From Natrinema ejinorense (GTDB taxonomy: Archaea; Halobacteriota; Halobacteria; Halobacteriales; Natrialbaceae), in the NCBI RefSeq assembly GCF_002494345.1, contig NZ_NXNI01000001.1, positions 1,054,001 to 1,118,000 on the forward strand: a DNA stretch of 64,000 nucleotides, written 5' to 3'. This document shows, one piece after another, positions 59,797-64,000 of the stretch. The notes under the pieces are model-generated. The model was not told the DNA's origin, searched no databases, and was given only the letters and a program-made list of their open reading frames with translations. How positions within the stretch are numbered: the first letter of the stretch is position 1; the number at the start of each line of letters is the position of its first letter. The position numbers and the translations under genes are program-made.

Positions 59797-61147
59797 CGAC
59801 GACGAACCGTCGCCCGAGACGCTGGTCGATCGCCTCGAGGCCGACGACCCCGCGACGCGCCGCGAGGCGGCGAGTGCGCTCGCTCGACGGTTCCTCGAAG
59901 AGGGGCGATTCTACGCGGCTGAGAACCTTTTCGACGGCGAGACGCTCGAGGGGATCACGGCTGGCCTCGACGACCCGGATCCGGAAGTCCGGGCACACCT
60001 CGCCATCGTCGCTCGCCGAATCCTCGGAATCCGGACCTTCAGCGAGGAGGGGGTCTACTGCGGTGACGACGGGACGCTACTGGATCGGTATCTGGCACTG
60101 GCGGACGACGAGGACTGGCGCGTTCGCCAGAACGTCGTCCACGTCGGGATGTTCGAGGAGGTTCTGAAAGCGGCCGTCGCGGACGAACCGAGGCCAACGG
60201 ACCTGCAATCGCGACTGTCATCGGTCCTCGTCGACCGGCTGGACGACCCCGTCGCCGTGATCAGGAAACGGGCGGGCGAGTTGCTCGTCGGCGACGGCGG
60301 CTTCGGCTACGCCGTCCGCGGCTACGACGAGGACGCCTATGACCACGGCGCAGCGGTGTTTCTCCGTCATCCCGACCCCGCTGGGGCCGTCCCGGTGCTG
60401 ATCGAGGCGCTCTCGGACCCGGTCGACGGCGTCACGGGACGGGCTTCGAGAGGGCGCAGCCCCAGACACACCGCAGGAACCGTCCTCGCGTCGCTGGGAA
60501 CCGAACGGCCGGATCTGCTCGAGCCCCACCGCGATCGCCTCATCGACGCGCTCGACAGTCCGGACGAGCGCGTTCGGTTGGCTGTCACCGCCGCGCTCGC
60601 TCCGTCGCTGGACCGCTGGGACGACGCCGTCGAACCGGTCGAGGACGCGCTACTGGCGCTGATACGGGACGGATCCGACCAGCAGTGCCGGCGCGGGACG
60701 GAGATCGTCGTCGATACGATCGAGGGGATCGGCCGCGAGGCGCTAGATCGGCCGGCCGAGTTGGTGGCGGCGACCCTCGACAACACGGCACGGATCCTCA
60801 ACCGAGAGTCTCCCGAGGGAACGGACTACTGGATGCGCTCGACGGCCGCCACGGCGTTCTCTCGAGCGCTCGGCTGCGCCTCGGAGTCACGGGGTCGATC
60901 GGCGCTCGAGACCGTGCAGTTGGGGGTCACTGCGTATCCGGCCAAGACGCAGTCGGTCGTGCCGGGCGTACTCGCGTTCGTTCGCGAGTGTGAGGCGACC
61001 GAGAGCGCGGTCGAGATACTCGCGGCCGTCGCGGACGACGCCCCCGACGCGGTCCGAGAGGCAGGGCAAGCGTACGACGGTCCCGACGAGTTCCCCGAAT
61101 CGGTCACCGCCGTTCTCGAAGGCGTCGATACCTGGTCGTCGGAGTGA
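59783..61147 (+). CDS. HEAT-repeat-like protein
   Basis: A 454-residue protein composed largely of alpha-helical repeats with HEAT features: LVDRLEADDPATRREAASALARRFL near the start, LVDRLDDPVAVIRKRAGELL at about 150, LIEALSDPVDGVTGRAS, and LIDALDSPDERVRLAVTAALA at about 250. HEAT arrays are protein-interaction scaffolds. It overlaps the preceding small gene by 14 bp. It does not resemble a phycobilin lyase because those catalytic residues cannot be identified. The function is unknown. Confidence 0.75.
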   Translation: MPSSDDDEPSPETLVDRLEADDPATRREAASALARRFLEEGRFYAAENLFDGETLEGITAGLDDPDPEVRAHLAIVARRILGIRTFSEEGVYCGDDGTLLDRYLALADDEDWRVRQNVVHVGMFEEVLKAAVADEPRPTDLQSRLSSVLVDRLDDPVAVIRKRAGELLVGDGGFGYAVRGYDEDAYDHGAAVFLRHPDPAGAVPVLIEALSDPVDGVTGRASRGRSPRHTAGTVLASLGTERPDLLEPHRDRLIDALDSPDERVRLAVTAALAPSLDRWDDAVEPVEDALLALIRDGSDQQCRRGTEIVVDTIEGIGREALDRPAELVAATLDNTARILNRESPEGTDYWMRSTAATAFSRALGCASESRGRSALETVQLGVTAYPAKTQSVVPGVLAFVRECEATESAVEILAAVADDAPDAVREAGQAYDGPDEFPESVTAVLEGVDTWSSE

Positions 61148-61163
61148 AGATAGCAGTTCGGCG

Positions 61164-62687
61164 TTACGAGTCGTCCCCGAGGGCCTGCCACGACAGCCGC
61201 GGGGTTCGTGCGGCGCTCGTCTGGTCGATCCGGCGGGCGGTCGTCCGTTCCGGGGCGGCCGCGAGCGTGTCGTCGTCCTCGTCGGCGACCGCGTTGAACG
61301 CGGCCGCGAGACGATCCAAGGTGGCCTTGCTCTCGACCTCGGTCGGTTCGGTCATCAGCGCCTCGGGGACGATCTCGGGCCACTTGGTCGTCGGCGGGTG
61401 GACGCCGTAGTCGAGCATTCGCTTCGCGACGTCGGCCGCGTCCTGTTCGCCGGCGCTGGCGACGAACTCGTGGTGGAACGGGCCGTAAGGGACGTCGTAC
61501 TCGAGCCGCTGGGCGAGGTAGTTCGCGTTGAGTACCGCGGAGGCGCTCGCGTCCGCGAGCCCCTCGTCGCCGAGGCGAGCGATGTAGGCGAAGGCTTTGA
61601 CGAGCACCAGCCAGTTGCCGTCGAAGCCGTGAACCTTGCCGATGGTGTGTTCGGGATCGAACCGTTCGTAGATCGGCTCACCGGTCGTCGACCGCTCGTC
61701 TCGCTCGCGGATGCGGGGTGCGGGCAAGAACGGTGCGAGGTCGGAGACGACGCCGACCGGCCCGGCACCCGGCCCGCCGCCGCCGTGGGGCGTCGCGAAC
61801 GTCTTGTGGACGTTGTAGTGCATCACGTCGAAGCCCATGTCGCCGGGCCGAGCGCGGCCGAGCAGGGCGTTCAGGTTCGCCCCGTCGTAGTAGAGCAACC
61901 CGCCGACGCCGTGGACCATGTCCGCGATCTCTTCGATATCGCGCTCGAACAAGCCGAGCGTGTTCGGGTTGGTCAGCATGAGCGCCGCGGTGTCCTCGGA
62001 GAGGGCGGCCTCGAGCGCCTCGAGGTCGACCCGCCCCTCGTCGTCGCTGGGAAGGGAGACGACGTCGTAGCCGCCGAGGGCGGCGCTGGCGAAGTTCGTC
62101 CCGTGGGCGCTCTCGGGAACGATGACCTCGTCTCGATGGCCCTCCCCGTTGTGTTCGTGGTAGGCCGCGGCGACCCGAATCCCGACGAACTCGCCCGCTG
62201 CGCCGGCGGGTGGCTGTAGCGTCACCGCGTCCATTCCGCCGATGCGACCGAGGTAGTCCTGCAGGCGAGCGAGGAGCTCGAGGGTTCCCTGAACGGACCC
62301 CTCGGACCGATCGGGGTGGACGGCAGCCGACGGCAACGCGGCCACGTCTTCGGTGAACTTCGGGTTGTACTTCATCGTACACGATCCCAGCGGGTAGGGA
62401 CCGCTGTCGATCCCGTAGATCATCTGGGAGAGGCGCGTGTAGTGGCGGGCCAGTTCCGGCTCGGAGAGTTCGGGGAGTTCGAGGGAATCGCGGGTGAGAT
62501 CGTCGGGAAGGGGCGAGGTGCCCCCGCCGTCGGTGCCGGGAGCATCGTCGCCGCCGATCTCGACTCGCGTCCGGTCTTTCTCCGAGAGCAGCGGCTCGTA
62601 CTCGCCGTTCTCGACGTATCGCGCCTGATCGTACCGCGACTGTGCGGCGTCATCGTCGCCGGGAGCGTCGGATCGGTCGCCGGTCAT
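61164..62687 (-). CDS. gcvPB: Glycine dehydrogenase (decarboxylating) subunit 2
   Basis: A 507-residue PLP subunit of the archaeal two-subunit P protein of the glycine cleavage system. It contains [13 protein letters not shown], GxNPNTLG-like [11 protein letters not shown], and the PLP lysine in [22 protein letters not shown]. The N-terminal 60 residues are an acidic haloarchaeal extension. The subunit releases CO2 from glycine and passes the methylamine to the lipoyl H protein. Its ATG overlaps the TGA of gcvPA (ATGA), so the subunits are made together. Confidence 0.97.
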   Translation of the reverse strand: MTGDRSDAPGDDDAAQSRYDQARYVENGEYEPLLSEKDRTRVEIGGDDAPGTDGGGTSPLPDDLTRDSLELPELSEPELARHYTRLSQMIYGIDSGPYPLGSCTMKYNPKFTEDVAALPSAAVHPDRSEGSVQGTLELLARLQDYLGRIGGMDAVTLQPPAGAAGEFVGIRVAAAYHEHNGEGHRDEVIVPESAHGTNFASAALGGYDVVSLPSDDEGRVDLEALEAALSEDTAALMLTNPNTLGLFERDIEEIADMVHGVGGLLYYDGANLNALLGRARPGDMGFDVMHYNVHKTFATPHGGGGPGAGPVGVVSDLAPFLPAPRIRERDERSTTGEPIYERFDPEHTIGKVHGFDGNWLVLVKAFAYIARLGDEGLADASASAVLNANYLAQRLEYDVPYGPFHHEFVASAGEQDAADVAKRMLDYGVHPPTTKWPEIVPEALMTEPTEVESKATLDRLAAAFNAVADEDDDTLAAAPERTTARRIDQTSAARTPRLSWQALGDDS

Positions 62688-64000
62688 CGTACCACCTCCT
62701 CGAGAGCCGCGGCGAAGCGATCGATCCGCTCGTCGGAGACGCCGGCGATACAGACCTGTATCTCGTGGTCGCCGACGACGTGGACCGCGAAACCGAACTC
62801 CACGAGGTCGTCCGCGACGGCTCGAGCGGGCTGGTCGACGTGGGCGACGAACTCCCGGAGATGGTACCGGTCGTGAACCGGCGCTTTGACGCCGACGATG
62901 TCGTCGAGACGTGCCGCGAGCGCCCGCGCTCGCCGGACGTCCCGTTCCGCGAGGTCGACCATCCCGCTCGGTCCGAGCGCGGCGGCGTGCATGGCGGTCC
63001 GAAGCGCCACCCAGGCCTGGTTCGTACAGATGTTACTCGTCGCGCGTTCCCGGCGAATGTGCTGTTCGCGGGTCTGCAAGGTGAGCGTGAACGCCCGGCG
63101 GTCGGTCGCGTCCTCGCTCGCCCCGACCAGCCGACCGGGGACCTGCCGGAGGAACTCCTCCCGGGTCGCGAACAGCCCCAGTCCCATCCCGTAGCTCGTC
63201 GGGAGTCCGAGGACGCTCGCGTCGCCGACGACGACGTCCGCACCGACGTCGGCGGGTCGCTCGAGCAGGGCGAGTGCGATCGGATCCGAACCCAGCGTAA
63301 AGAGGGCGTCGTTGGCCGCGGCGAGTTCGCCAACCGCCGTGAGGTTCTCCTCGATCGTTCCCCGAACCGTCGGGCTCTCGGCGTAGAGCATGACGACGTC
63401 CTCGTCGACGATCTCCTCGAGCCCCGACAGATCGGCGGTGCCGTCGTCGACCGGATACGCGTCGACCGTGAGGGCCGTGCCGGCGACGTAGTTCTCGAGG
63501 GTGCTTCGGCGCTCTTCTCGCAGGAGTTCGGGGACGAGCACGCGGTAGCCCGTGGTGTCGCGAACCCGCTCGGCAAGCGTCGCCGCCTCGCCGAGTGCGG
63601 TCGCGGCGTCGTACATCGAGCAGTTCGCGACCCCGAGACCGGTTAGTTCGACCAGCAGCGACTGATACTCGAACAGGGCCTGCAGGAACCCCTGGGAGAT
63701 CTCGGGTTGATACTGCGTGTAGGACGTGAGAAACTCCGAGCGATCCGCGAGGTGGTCGACCAGCGACGGGACGTAGTAGCCGTAGTGGCCGCGTCCGAGC
63801 AGTTCCGTCAGGTCGTCGTTGCGACTCAGAATCGACCGCACCAGCCGGCGCGTCTCCCGTTCCGTCCGCGAGTCGATATCGAAGTCTCCATCGAACTCGA
63901 TCGTGGCCGGGATATCGAAGAGTTCCTCGACGGCCGCCGCGTCGACCGCCTCGAGCATCGCCGAGCGGTCCTCCTCCGTGTGGGGAGCGTACGGACTCCC
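62684..64000 (-). CDS. gcvPA: Glycine dehydrogenase (decarboxylating) subunit 1 (N-terminus cut by window edge)
   Basis: The partner subunit of the two-part glycine decarboxylase. The reading frame continues past the right edge: upstream of the internal Met at 63958 the residues [14 protein letters not shown] match the family's conserved N-terminus, so only a few residues are missing. Motifs include [46 protein letters not shown], and [20 protein letters not shown]. It is coupled to gcvPB by an ATGA overlap. gcvH and gcvT would be expected just beyond the window. Confidence 0.96.
   Translation of the reverse strand, partial: GSPYAPHTEEDRSAMLEAVDAAAVEELFDIPATIEFDGDFDIDSRTERETRRLVRSILSRNDDLTELLGRGHYGYYVPSLVDHLADRSEFLTSYTQYQPEISQGFLQALFEYQSLLVELTGLGVANCSMYDAATALGEAATLAERVRDTTGYRVLVPELLREERRSTLENYVAGTALTVDAYPVDDGTADLSGLEEIVDEDVVMLYAESPTVRGTIEENLTAVGELAAANDALFTLGSDPIALALLERPADVGADVVVGDASVLGLPTSYGMGLGLFATREEFLRQVPGRLVGASEDATDRRAFTLTLQTREQHIRRERATSNICTNQAWVALRTAMHAAALGPSGMVDLAERDVRRARALAARLDDIVGVKAPVHDRYHLREFVAHVDQPARAVADDLVEFGFAVHVVGDHEIQVCIAGVSDERIDRFAAALEEVVR

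Noticed and set aside
1-64000. tRNA, rRNA, 7S RNA, RNase P RNA, CRISPR arrays, insertion sequences
   Set aside because: Scanning the intergenic regions by eye for T-loop/D-loop signatures, SRP/RNase P core motifs, regularly spaced repeats and transposase motifs gave nothing convincing; a covariance-model search would be decisive.

Overview
The window is chromosomal DNA from a haloarchaeon (class Halobacteria; Natrialbales-like by general gene content, which is inference). The signs are high GC, strongly acidic proteins, Tat rather than Sec signals on exported proteins, and many genes whose ATG or GTG lies about 26-28 bp downstream of an archaeal TATA box (leaderless transcripts). It also carries archaeal information-processing genes: Orc1/Cdc6, TiaS, a HerA-type ATPase, a PolB2-type polymerase and a TGS-domain GTPase. 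I found no rRNA, tRNA, CRISPR array, insertion sequence or prophage. Family names are recognised from memory of the families, not from a search.

Layout. 0-9 kb: ilvD (cut by the left edge), an aminotransferase, a CinA C-terminal domain protein, membrane proteins, an ArsA/Get3-like ATPase and purF. 9-24 kb: a MutS-like ATPase, an HTTM membrane protein, a HAD hydrolase, a Dps-like ferritin, two Tat-exported redox-type proteins (DyP-like; a C-terminal cupredoxin fusion), a DCC thiol oxidoreductase next to a 2Fe-2S ferredoxin, an MDR dehydrogenase, an Azf/uronate-dehydrogenase-like SDR, a glutathionyl-hydroquinone-reductase-like GST and a Na+/Ca2+ exchanger. 24-37 kb: an orphan DNA methyltransferase, a TrkA-like protein, an NCS2 purine-type permease, glutaredoxin, a COG1395 regulator, TiaS, a Tat surface protein with CARDB-like repeats, a Drg/Obg-like GTPase, an NhaC antiporter and a double glyoxalase.

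37-44 kb is a replication and repair neighbourhood. It holds an Orc1/Cdc6 gene and a tightly coupled three-gene cassette: a degenerate RadA paralogue, a small helical protein and a PolB2-type DNA polymerase. Their start and stop codons overlap. 44-49 kb carries PspA, a membrane-anchored winged-helix regulator and two divergent secreted or membrane proteins whose shared promoter region holds an array of AAACGCGTTT palindromes. 50-54 kb is a three-subunit molybdenum hydroxylase operon (M-S-L order) that resembles aerobic CO dehydrogenase but lacks its active-site loop. 54-64 kb has a HerA-like ATPase, a cohesin-like secreted protein, a double winged-helix regulator, cobalamin adenosyltransferase, a HEAT-repeat protein and gcvPB-gcvPA (gcvPA runs off the right edge).

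The most striking feature not explained by genes is a dispersed palindromic element of about 80 bp. There are three strong copies, one diverged copy and one fragment, and every copy lies 0-3 nt from a stop codon. The stems show compensatory changes between copies, so a conserved hairpin, either a 3'-end RNA element or a MITE-like repeat, is likely.
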